Shown here piece by piece: positions 9,577 through 16,869 of a DNA stretch of 64,000 nucleotides. The position numbers and the translations under genes are program-made. Each line of letters begins with the position of its first letter. Position 1 is the first letter of the stretch. The notes under the pieces are model-generated. The model saw only the letters and a list, made by a program, of their open reading frames with translations, was not told the DNA's origin and searched no databases. This DNA comes from CANKJK01 sp040081715 (GTDB lineage: Bacteria > Acidobacteriota > Vicinamibacteria > Vicinamibacterales > UBA2999): positions 36,029-100,028 of the forward strand of contig JBEBFY010000014.1 of NCBI GenBank assembly GCA_040081715.1, read 5' to 3'.

Positions 9577-10473
9577 TCAGAGGTCGTCCACGGCGGCCGC
9601 TTCCGAGCGTGTGAAGAACGCCACGGCCACCGCCAGGAAGAGTACCGCCAGGATGCCGGACCAGACAAACGGCAGCACGGGCAGGGAGCCGGCACCCATT
9701 ACGCTCCAGCGAAACACCTCGACGGGTGCGGATAACGGATTGACGTAGATCGCCCAGTGGAAGCGTTCGGGAATCTGCGACATGGGATACACCACCGGCG
9801 TGAGGAACATCCAGAACTGCGTGATGTAGCCGATGACGAAGCGCACCTCGAAGTGCTTGGTCTGGAAGACGGTGCTGACCAACCCGACGGCAAGGGTCAC
9901 GGCCACCACGATCAGCAGCGAGAGCGCCGCCAGCAGCAGCGACGGTCCCGTATGCAGGTACCAGTGGCCATCCTTGACGAAGTACACGAGCGCCAGCGCC
10001 ACGATCAACACGAGGAATATCGCGAACTCCACCAGTGCTGGCGCGATGTAGGACACCGGCACGATGAGGCGCGGGAAGTACATCTTCTTGATGAGGTTGG
10101 CCTGCGAGTCCACGCTGACCGTCACCCTGAGCAGTCCCCGCTGAAACACCATCCACGGCGTGATACCCACCAGCATGAACAGGGGATACGGGAATCCGTC
10201 GGACGGCATTCCCATGATGGCGCCGAAGACCACGATGTTGAGGGCCACAGGCAGGGCCGGCCGCGCAAACAGCCAGAAGATGCCGAGCGTCGTCTTCTCG
10301 TACCGGCTTCGGACCGCTCTGGATGAAAAGAAGAGCAGTAGTCGCCGATAGGTCCAGAACTCGCGCAGCGAGGCGGAGATCCCCTGCGTCCTCGGCTCGA
10401 TCGACCAGGTCGGCAGATCCTCGGTGGATGAGACATTCTCGGCCATCGCCGGGTTCGACTCAGCCTGCGACAA
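9577..10473 (-). CDS. wzm: ABC-2 type polysaccharide exporter, membrane subunit (Wzm-like)
   Basis: The 298-residue protein has an N-terminal cytosolic segment and six hydrophobic segments. It carries typical O-antigen/teichoic-acid exporter features: RSRYEKTTLGIFWLFARPA near residue 60, then LIKKMYFPRLIVP. It should form the membrane channel for export of an undecaprenyl-linked polysaccharide together with the adjacent ATPase. Its start overlaps the end of the ATPase gene by 14 nt; a second candidate ATG (MAENVSS) lies at 10446. No glycosyltransferase genes lie nearby, so the polymer is unknown. Confidence 0.85.
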   Translation of the reverse strand: MSQAESNPAMAENVSSTEDLPTWSIEPRTQGISASLREFWTYRRLLLFFSSRAVRSRYEKTTLGIFWLFARPALPVALNIVVFGAIMGMPSDGFPYPLFMLVGITPWMVFQRGLLRVTVSVDSQANLIKKMYFPRLIVPVSYIAPALVEFAIFLVLIVALALVYFVKDGHWYLHTGPSLLLAALSLLIVVAVTLAVGLVSTVFQTKHFEVRFVIGYITQFWMFLTPVVYPMSQIPERFHWAIYVNPLSAPVEVFRWSVMGAGSLPVLPFVWSGILAVLFLAVAVAFFTRSEAAAVDDL

Positions 10474-11722
10474 GACTGCGCTCCTCGACGCTCCAGTCCA
10501 TGGCCGGGGCGATCAGGCCGACCTGCGACAGCTTCTTCCATCCCGGCAGCGGTGCCTGCTGTTCCGCGCTGAAGGCCGAGAACGTCAGGGCGCCGTAGGC
10601 GATGAGCCGATACTCGCGGGCCTGCCCTTCGCGCAGCGTCGTGACACTGACGTTCACGGTGTAGGCGACATCCGCAAGGAGGTTGGCGGGAATCCGCATG
10701 CGGAACTCGTAGAGGCCCGGCTTGCTCAGCTGGCGCCACTCGGGATCGACCGAGCGAAACAGAAGCTGGTTCCGGGCATGGAGGTCCACGGCGGCTCTGA
10801 CGGACACGGCCTTGTACACGTCGACTTCGATGCTGATGAGGACGTCCTCGGCAATGGGCGCGGCGCCGATCTCACGCCCCTGAGCCGACAACAGCTTGGC
10901 ACCGGAGATGGCGGCAAACCGGCTGCTGCGTCGGCCGCGCTCGAAACGGCCGGCATCCATGCGCGCCCAGACCGCCTCTTCGTAGTCCGCCACGACCTCT
11001 TCCGGATCCCCCACGCGCTGGACCTGACCTTTGTGCAGCCACACGACGCGATTACAGACACGGGTGATGGCCTCCATGTCGTGCGACACGAACAGCACAA
11101 TCAGGCCGCGGCTGCCGCTGTCCGTCACTTTCTGGAGGCAGCGTTCCTGAAAGGCCAGGTCGCCGACCGCGAGCACTTCATCCGCCAGGAGGATCTGCGG
11201 GTTCATGTTGATCGCCACCGAAAACGCCAGGCGTACCGACATGCCGCTTGAGTAATGCCGGACTGGGTTGTCGGCAAACTCCTGCAGTTCGGCCCAGGAC
11301 AGGATCTCGTCCATCTGCGCGAGCACTTCGGCCTGCGGGATGCCGTGCAGCGCCGCGTTCATCAGGATGTTCTCCCTGGCCGACACCTCGGGGTTGAATC
11401 CTCCGCCGAGCTCCAGGAGCGACACCACGCGCCCCTGGCCGACCACCCGTCCTTCAGTTGGCACCGTCACCCGCGCGAGAACCTTCAGGAGCGTGCTCTT
11501 GCCTGCGCCGTTCGCACCGATGACGCCGAGGATGGTGCCCGGTTCGACGGTTAACGACAGGTCCTTGAGCGCCCAGAACTCCCGCTTCCCAGGCTTCTCA
11601 TAGCGCATCAACAGCTGGTCTCGCCACCGGGCGACGCGTTCGCGCATCGTTTTCGGAGGGGTCTCGGCCTGGGGCTCAAGCTCGTAACGCTTGCCGAGGT
11701 TCTCGATGATCAGGGGTTTCAT
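10460..11722 (-). CDS. wzt: ABC polysaccharide exporter, ATP-binding subunit with Wzt-type C-terminal domain
   Basis: The 420-residue ATPase has Walker A GANGAGKSTLL (about residue 70), an ABC signature written YSSGMSVRLAFSVA and Walker B ILLADEVLAVGD. These are the variants characteristic of Wzt/TagH exporters. An extra C-terminal domain of about 170 residues (from about 250) matches in position the carbohydrate-binding domain of Wzt, which selects the finished O-polysaccharide. It is encoded directly upstream of, and overlapping, the membrane subunit, so the two form one operon. Confidence 0.88.
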   Translation of the reverse strand: MKPLIIENLGKRYELEPQAETPPKTMRERVARWRDQLLMRYEKPGKREFWALKDLSLTVEPGTILGVIGANGAGKSTLLKVLARVTVPTEGRVVGQGRVVSLLELGGGFNPEVSARENILMNAALHGIPQAEVLAQMDEILSWAELQEFADNPVRHYSSGMSVRLAFSVAINMNPQILLADEVLAVGDLAFQERCLQKVTDSGSRGLIVLFVSHDMEAITRVCNRVVWLHKGQVQRVGDPEEVVADYEEAVWARMDAGRFERGRRSSRFAAISGAKLLSAQGREIGAAPIAEDVLISIEVDVYKAVSVRAAVDLHARNQLLFRSVDPEWRQLSKPGLYEFRMRIPANLLADVAYTVNVSVTTLREGQAREYRLIAYGALTFSAFSAEQQAPLPGWKKLSQVGLIAPAMDWSVEERSLVAG

Positions 11723-11797
11723 TGCAGGAGGACGAGACCCAAATGTAACAGAACTCCCGTCAGCGACGGGCCCCCGGCCACCCGTGCCGGATGGATC

Positions 11798-12829
11798 TCA
11801 GCCGAGCACCGACAACACGGTGTCCGCGGCCTGTTCGCAGTCGGCCCTCGTGACATCCAGGTGCGTCACCGCTCTCACGGTTCTGGGCCCGATCGCGAAC
11901 ATCAGCACGCCCCTCGTGCGGGCCCGCTCGACGACTGTCGCGGCATCCGGCCCGTCCGGTGCCAGCCCGAAGACAACGATGTTGGTCTGCACGGACTCCG
12001 GGTCCAGGTGCACACCGGGCCCGGCGGCGACCTTTGCCGCGAAGACGGCCGCGTTCGCATGATCCTCCGCCAGCCGCGTCAGGTGGTGGTCGAGCGCGTA
12101 GATACCCGCCGCGGCCAGGATGCCCGCCTGACGCATGGCGCCGCCAGCCATCCGCCGATAGCGATGGCAGCGAGCAATCAGCTCTGAGGACCCGGCAAGG
12201 AGCGACCCGGCTGGAGCCCCCAGCCCCTTCGAGAGGCACATGCCCACCAGGTCGAACGGCGCCGCCAGCTGCGATGGTGGAAGGCCGGTGGCGACGGAGG
12301 CGTTCCACAGGCGGGCGCCGTCGAGGTAGCTGGCGATGCCCCTGTTACGGGCCGATGCCGCGACAGCCACGGCAGCCGCCTGCGGAAACACCCGGCCACC
12401 ACTCCTGTTGTGCGTGTTCTCGATCTCGACCAGCGTGGTCGGCGCATACGTGACGTGGCCGCGCGGCTTCACTGCGGCCTCGAACGCCGCGAGAGAGAAC
12501 ACGCCGTCCTCTCCGATCTCGGTGAACTGGATGCCGGCATTGGCCGCGGACGCCCCCGTTTCATGCCACATCGCGTGACACTCGCGGCTGACGATGACGT
12601 CATCGCCAGGCCGGGTCAGCGCGCGCAATGCCACCTGATTGGCCATCGTGCCGGTCGGCAGCCATAGCGCCGCCTCCCGTCCGAGCAGGCGGGCCACCCG
12701 ATCCTGGAGGGCGTTGACGGTCGGGTCCTCGCCGAACTGGTCGTCCCCGACCTCCGCGGAGGCCATGGCCTCGCGCATCCCCGGCGTGGGCCGCGTCACC
12801 GTGTCCGAGCGCAGATCGATCGTCCGCAT
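11798..12829 (-). CDS. ltaE: Low-specificity L-threonine aldolase (PLP enzyme)
   Basis: The 343-residue protein begins MRTIDLRSDTVTRPTPGMR, the diagnostic N terminus of threonine aldolases. It carries LPTGTMANQ and the PLP-binding segment CLSKGLGAPAGS, where the Lys forms the Schiff base. It cleaves L-threonine or L-allo-threonine to glycine and acetaldehyde in the cytoplasm. The frame is open for another 73 codons upstream, but that stretch is Arg-rich, overlaps the divergent pruA gene and is rejected. A CACAAT hexamer lies 7 nt before the ATG. The gene is divergent from pruA with 68 bp between starts. Confidence 0.92.
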   Translation of the reverse strand: MRTIDLRSDTVTRPTPGMREAMASAEVGDDQFGEDPTVNALQDRVARLLGREAALWLPTGTMANQVALRALTRPGDDVIVSRECHAMWHETGASAANAGIQFTEIGEDGVFSLAAFEAAVKPRGHVTYAPTTLVEIENTHNRSGGRVFPQAAAVAVAASARNRGIASYLDGARLWNASVATGLPPSQLAAPFDLVGMCLSKGLGAPAGSLLAGSSELIARCHRYRRMAGGAMRQAGILAAAGIYALDHHLTRLAEDHANAAVFAAKVAAGPGVHLDPESVQTNIVVFGLAPDGPDAATVVERARTRGVLMFAIGPRTVRAVTHLDVTRADCEQAADTVLSVLG

Positions 12830-12885
12830 CAGGGGTATTGTGCGCCGGTCCGGACGGCTGGGTCTCCTGTTCCGGAGACTGGCCG

Positions 12886-12891
12886 TAAGAT
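12886..12891 (+). promoter_or_regulatory. -10 element (TAAGAT) six bases before the pruA start
   Basis: TAAGAT is followed by exactly 6 nt (TCCGCC) and then ATG. No purine-rich ribosome binding site is present, so the transcript is predicted to begin at or next to the A of the start codon (leaderless). No clear -35 is seen. Confidence 0.5.
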
Positions 12892-12897
12892 TCCGCC

Positions 12898-14520
12898 ATG
12901 AGCCAGCCGACTCCGCCAGCCGTGCCCGTGAACGAGCCGAACCCCGGGTACCTGCCTGGTTCGCCCGAGCGCGGGGCGCTGAAGGCCGAACTGGCGCGGA
13001 TGGCGGCTGATCGTATCGACATTCCCCCGGTGATCGGCGGCGCCTCACGGATGACCGCCTCGCGGACCACGGTGGTGATGCCGCACCACCACGGGCACGT
13101 GCTCGGCGACGTGGCGCTGGCGGCCAATGCCGACGTGCAGCGGGCCATCGACGCGGCGCTGGCCGCGCGTCGCGACTGGGCGGCGCGCTCTCCGGAGGAG
13201 CGGGCCGCGGTGTTCCTGCGGGCAGCGGACCTGCTGGCCAGTTCGTGGCGTCCGGTCATTAACGCCGCCACCATGCTTGGGCAGTCCAAGACGGTGTTCC
13301 AGGCCGAGGTCGATGCGGCTGCGGAGCTGGTGGATTTCTGGCGCTTCAACGTGCACTTCGCGCGCGAGCTGGAGGCCGAGCAACCGATCAGCACGCCCGT
13401 GGCCGCCAACCGGCTCGACTATCGCGGCCTCGAGGGCTTCGTCTACGCCATTACGCCGTTCAACTTCACCTCGATCGCCGGCAACCTCCCCACGGCGCCG
13501 GCCCTCATGGGCAACGTCGTGGTGTGGAAGCCGGCGGCCACGTCGATGCTCGCGGCGCACCACCTGATGCGGCTGCTCATGGAGGCCGGGCTTCCCGCGG
13601 GCGTGATCAATATGGTGGCAGGCGACGCGGCGGCGGTCACCGAGGTTGTGCTGGCCTCTCCACACCTGGCCGGTGTGCACTTCACAGGCAGCACGGAGGT
13701 GTTCGACGGAATCTGGGCCCGCATCGGCCGGGATCTCGGCCGGTACCGCGCCTACCCGCGCCTTGTCGGCGAGACTGGCGGCAAGGACTTCGTCGTCGCG
13801 CATGCGAGCGCCGAACCTCAGGCACTGGCCGTGGCGCTGGCGCGCGGCGCCTTCGAATACCAGGGGCAGAAATGCTCGGCCTCGAGCCGCGCCTATGTGC
13901 CTCAGTCGATGTGGCCGGACGTTCGCGACCGGCTGGTGGCCATGATGCGCGACATGCGCGTGGGCGACCCGTCGGACTTCCGGACCTTCATGGGCGCCGT
14001 CATCGACCAGCGTGCGTTCTCCCGCATCACGGGCTACATCGACGATGCCCGCCAGCACGCGCGGATCATTCAGGGAGGGAGCGCCCGGAGCGACGTCGGC
14101 TACTTCGTGGACCCGACCCTCGTGGAGACGGACAATCCCGGTTACCGGTTGATGCGCGAGGAGATCTTCGGGCCGGTGCTGACCGTGTATCCCTACCCCG
14201 ATGGCGAGTGGGCGCAGACGCTCGACCTGGTGAACGGCACCTCACCCTACGCGCTGACCGGTGCCGTCTTCGCCCAGGACCCCGAGGCTGTCCGGGAGGC
14301 GATGGCGACGCTGCGGGATGCGGCCGGCAACTTCTACGTGAACGACAAACCCACCGGGGCCGTCGTGGGCCAGCAGCCGTTCGGCGGTGCGCGCCGGTCC
14401 GGCACCAACGACAAGGCCGGGTCGAAGCTGAACCTGATCCGGTGGGTGAGCCCGCGGACCATCAAGACGACGCACCAGCCGCCGACGGACTGGCAATATC
14501 CCTATATGAGTGAGGCGTAG
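12898..14520 (+). CDS. pruA: L-glutamate gamma-semialdehyde (1-pyrroline-5-carboxylate) dehydrogenase
   Basis: The 540-residue aldehyde dehydrogenase shows the P5C dehydrogenase group 1 pattern: N terminus NEPNPGYLPGSPER, catalytic Glu region RLVGETGGKDFVVAH, catalytic Cys in YQGQKCSASSRAYVP, and C-terminal VGQQPFGGARRSGTNDKAG. It oxidises glutamate semialdehyde to glutamate with NAD+, the second step of proline catabolism. The full length matches monofunctional enzymes of this group. No proline dehydrogenase (putA/prodh) gene lies in the window. The start at 12898 sits 6 nt after a TAAGAT box. A long inverted repeat follows the gene. Confidence 0.93.
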   Translation: MSQPTPPAVPVNEPNPGYLPGSPERGALKAELARMAADRIDIPPVIGGASRMTASRTTVVMPHHHGHVLGDVALAANADVQRAIDAALAARRDWAARSPEERAAVFLRAADLLASSWRPVINAATMLGQSKTVFQAEVDAAAELVDFWRFNVHFARELEAEQPISTPVAANRLDYRGLEGFVYAITPFNFTSIAGNLPTAPALMGNVVVWKPAATSMLAAHHLMRLLMEAGLPAGVINMVAGDAAAVTEVVLASPHLAGVHFTGSTEVFDGIWARIGRDLGRYRAYPRLVGETGGKDFVVAHASAEPQALAVALARGAFEYQGQKCSASSRAYVPQSMWPDVRDRLVAMMRDMRVGDPSDFRTFMGAVIDQRAFSRITGYIDDARQHARIIQGGSARSDVGYFVDPTLVETDNPGYRLMREEIFGPVLTVYPYPDGEWAQTLDLVNGTSPYALTGAVFAQDPEAVREAMATLRDAAGNFYVNDKPTGAVVGQQPFGGARRSGTNDKAGSKLNLIRWVSPRTIKTTHQPPTDWQYPYMSEA

Positions 14521-14545
14521 CAGCGCGCGGGTATCGGCGATGTGC

Positions 14546-14757
14546 TTCGTGCGCTCCGAGACCGCCCGGGAAGTGCGCAACGCGGGTTCACAAGCAGTCG
14601 CGCTCGAATCCCATCACCGACACCCACGCGCTGCGTCAGCCTCGTAGAGTGTCCTGACGTCTGGTAGGCGAGAGGACGCGGGCTGGGGATGCGATTCGAG
14701 CGCGACTGCTTGTGACTCGCACGGGTGCACTTCTCATGCGGACTCGGAGCGGACGAA
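14546..14757. repeat. 212-bp element with long inverted-repeat arms
   Basis: The inner arms (14588-14615 and 14688-14715) match in inverted orientation at 27 of 28 positions. The similarity continues outward without gaps to 14546 and 14757 at about two thirds identity, giving arms of about 70 bp around a 72-bp centre. It fills most of the 268-bp gap between the convergent pruA and FKBP genes. It could be a MITE-like non-autonomous element, an inverted duplication, or a large hairpin at the 3' ends of both transcripts. It holds no plausible ORF and does not fold as a tRNA by eye. Confidence 0.65.
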
Positions 14758-14788
14758 ACGCAGCCCCGGCCCGCGGCCGACCGAAGGC

Positions 14789-15619
14789 TCAGCGGTCGAT
14801 CTTGATGAGCTCGATGTCGAACACGAGCATGCCCTTGGGCCCGCCACCCTGCTCGTAGGCCAGGATCTGCGGAATCCAGAAGCGCGTCTTCTCGCCCTCG
14901 ACCATGAGCTGCACCCCTTCGGTCCAACCCTTGATCACCTCGTCGAGACGGAAGCTGGTGGGGGCGCCCCGCATCACGGAGCTGTCGAACATCTTGCCCT
15001 CGGTCGTCCAGCCCGTGTAGTGCACGGTGACCTGGCTGGATTGATAGGGCTTCCGGGCGCCGATGCCCGGCTGAATCACGCGATAGGCAAGCCCCGAGGG
15101 CAGCCGGCTCGCATCCGACGGCACCTTGGCCACGTCGGGCGGCGGCGTGGAAGGCGATGGCTCTGCGCTGACCAGCTCGACATCAAACACCAGCGTGCCC
15201 GCCGGCCGGCCCTTCTGGCCCTTGTAGGCCAGGTCCTGCGGAATCCAGCAGCGGCGCTGCTCGCCGGTCGTCATCAGCGTGACGCACTCGCGCCAACCGG
15301 TAATGACGTTCGGCAGCGGAAACCGCGCGGGCTTGCCCTTCGGGCGCGTGCTGTCGATGAGCTTACCGTCCGTGGTCCAGGCGGAGTAGTGCACGGTCAC
15401 CACGTCGTCGGCGGTGGCCTTGCGGTCGTCCTTGCCGGCCTGGAGCACCCGGCTGGCGAGCCCCGATGGCGTGCGGGTCGCCGAGGCGGGTGCGGCGGCC
15501 ACGTCGGCCGGTGTGGCGGGTGCGGCCGCCGGGCCGGGCTCCTGAGCCTGAGCCAGGCCCGGGCCGGCGATGCCGAGCGTGAAGAGCGCGAACGCGAGCG
15601 GACGGAAGAACCTCAGCAT
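14789..15619 (-). CDS. Secreted FKBP-type peptidyl-prolyl isomerase with two FKBP domains
   Basis: The 276-residue protein has a signal peptide (MLRFFRPLAFALFTLGIAG, cleavage near AQAQ). Two FKBP domains follow: the first around residues 55-165 (VTVHYSAWTTDGKLIDS, CWIPQDLAYKG) and the second around 170-275 (VTVHYTGWTTEGKMFDS, FWIPQILAYE). It should catalyse proline cis-trans isomerisation or act as a chaperone in the periplasm. The first domain has Cys at places usually aromatic or aliphatic, so activity may differ between domains. It is the third gene of the sucA-sucB operon, 5 bp after sucB, an unusual partner for TCA-cycle genes. Confidence 0.9.
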   Translation of the reverse strand: MLRFFRPLAFALFTLGIAGPGLAQAQEPGPAAAPATPADVAAAPASATRTPSGLASRVLQAGKDDRKATADDVVTVHYSAWTTDGKLIDSTRPKGKPARFPLPNVITGWRECVTLMTTGEQRRCWIPQDLAYKGQKGRPAGTLVFDVELVSAEPSPSTPPPDVAKVPSDASRLPSGLAYRVIQPGIGARKPYQSSQVTVHYTGWTTEGKMFDSSVMRGAPTSFRLDEVIKGWTEGVQLMVEGEKTRFWIPQILAYEQGGGPKGMLVFDIELIKIDR

Positions 15620-15624
15620 GGGTG

Positions 15625-16860
15625 TCACCCTTCGAGCAGCAGTTGGCCGGGGTCTTCGATGCACGCCTTCACGCGCACCAGGAACTGCACCGCCTCGCGG
15701 CCGTCCACGATGCGGTGGTCGTAGCTGAGCGCGAGATACATCATCGGCCGGACGACGACCTGGCCGTTGACCGCCACGGGACGGTCGGCGATCTTGTGCA
15801 GGCCGAGAATGCCGACCTGCGGCGGGTTGAGGATCGGCGTGCTCATCATCGACCCGAACACGCCGCCATTGGTGATGGTGAACGTGCCGCCGGTGATGTC
15901 CGCCAGCGAGAGCGTGCCGTTGCCCGCGCGCGTGGCGAAGTCCCGCGTGGCCGTCTCGATGCCACCAAAACTCATGTGGTCAGCGTCGCGCAGGACAGGC
16001 ACGACAAGCCCGCCTTCGGCGCCCACGGCGATGCCGATGTCGTAGTAGTGCTTGTAGACGATCTCGTCGCCCTGGATTTCGGCGTTGACCAGCGGGAAGG
16101 CACGCAGCGCCGAGATGGTGGCCTTCACGAAGAAGGACGTCAGGCCGAGGCCCACGCCGTGCTGTTCCTTGAAGGCCGCCTTGTGGCGCTCACGGAGCGC
16201 CATGACGGCCGTCATGTCCGCTTCGTTGAAGGTGGTCAGCATGGCCGCCGTGCGCTGCGCTTCGACCAGGCGCCTCGCGATGGTGGCGCGCCGCTTGGTC
16301 ATCCGCACGCGCTCTTCGGTACGGCTGCCCGGCACGGCCGGCGCGCGCACCGGCGCAGCGGCCGGTCTGGGGGGCGGCGGCTTCGGCGCGGGCGGCTCGG
16401 GAGAGGCGACTGGCGCGATGGCCTGCGTGACATCCGCTTTGGTGACCCGGCCAGCCGAGCCCGTTCCGGGGACGGCATCCAGTTTCACCTGATGGGTCTC
16501 GGCCATCCGCCTGGCCGTTGGCGTCGCACGCGTCTCGGCGGCCTTCGCTGCCTCAGGGGCTGGTGCGGTGGATGCTGCGGCTGCCCGGGTGGGCGCAGCG
16601 GCGGGAGTCGCGGCCACGGGGCCGTCGCCGGCCTCAAGTACGCCGATGACCTCGCCCACCTTGACGTCCGCGCCTTCCGCATGCGCGATGCTGACCAGGA
16701 CGCCGGCGTGGTCCGCCGGCACTTCCACGTCGACCTTGTCGGTCTCGAGCGACACGAGCGCGTCACCGGTGTTCACGCGATCGCCAGGCTGCTTCAGCCA
16801 CTTCGCGATGCGGGCTTCGACGACGGATTCACCAAGCTGCGGGACAACGACGTTGGACAT
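15625..16860 (-). CDS. sucB: 2-oxoglutarate dehydrogenase E2, dihydrolipoyllysine succinyltransferase
   Basis: The 411-residue protein has an N-terminal lipoyl domain with the lipoylated Lys in LETDKVDVEV (about residue 43). An Ala/Pro-rich linker follows, then a peripheral subunit-binding domain around 115-150 (TPTARRMAETHQV...), a second linker, and a catalytic domain with the active-site His in SYDHRIVDGREAV. It transfers the succinyl group from E1 to CoA and forms the core of the complex. It lies 9 bp downstream of sucA. The E3 subunit gene (lpdA) is about 6 kb away. Confidence 0.93.
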   Translation of the reverse strand: MSNVVVPQLGESVVEARIAKWLKQPGDRVNTGDALVSLETDKVDVEVPADHAGVLVSIAHAEGADVKVGEVIGVLEAGDGPVAATPAAAPTRAAAASTAPAPEAAKAAETRATPTARRMAETHQVKLDAVPGTGSAGRVTKADVTQAIAPVASPEPPAPKPPPPRPAAAPVRAPAVPGSRTEERVRMTKRRATIARRLVEAQRTAAMLTTFNEADMTAVMALRERHKAAFKEQHGVGLGLTSFFVKATISALRAFPLVNAEIQGDEIVYKHYYDIGIAVGAEGGLVVPVLRDADHMSFGGIETATRDFATRAGNGTLSLADITGGTFTITNGGVFGSMMSTPILNPPQVGILGLHKIADRPVAVNGQVVVRPMMYLALSYDHRIVDGREAVQFLVRVKACIEDPGQLLLEG

Positions 16861-16869
16861 GCTTTTGAC

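Noticed and set aside
14588..14715. Possible tRNA, because the repeat contains TCGAATCCC
   Set aside because: No acceptor stem, anticodon arm or CCA context can be drawn around it; the sequence is better explained as an inverted repeat.
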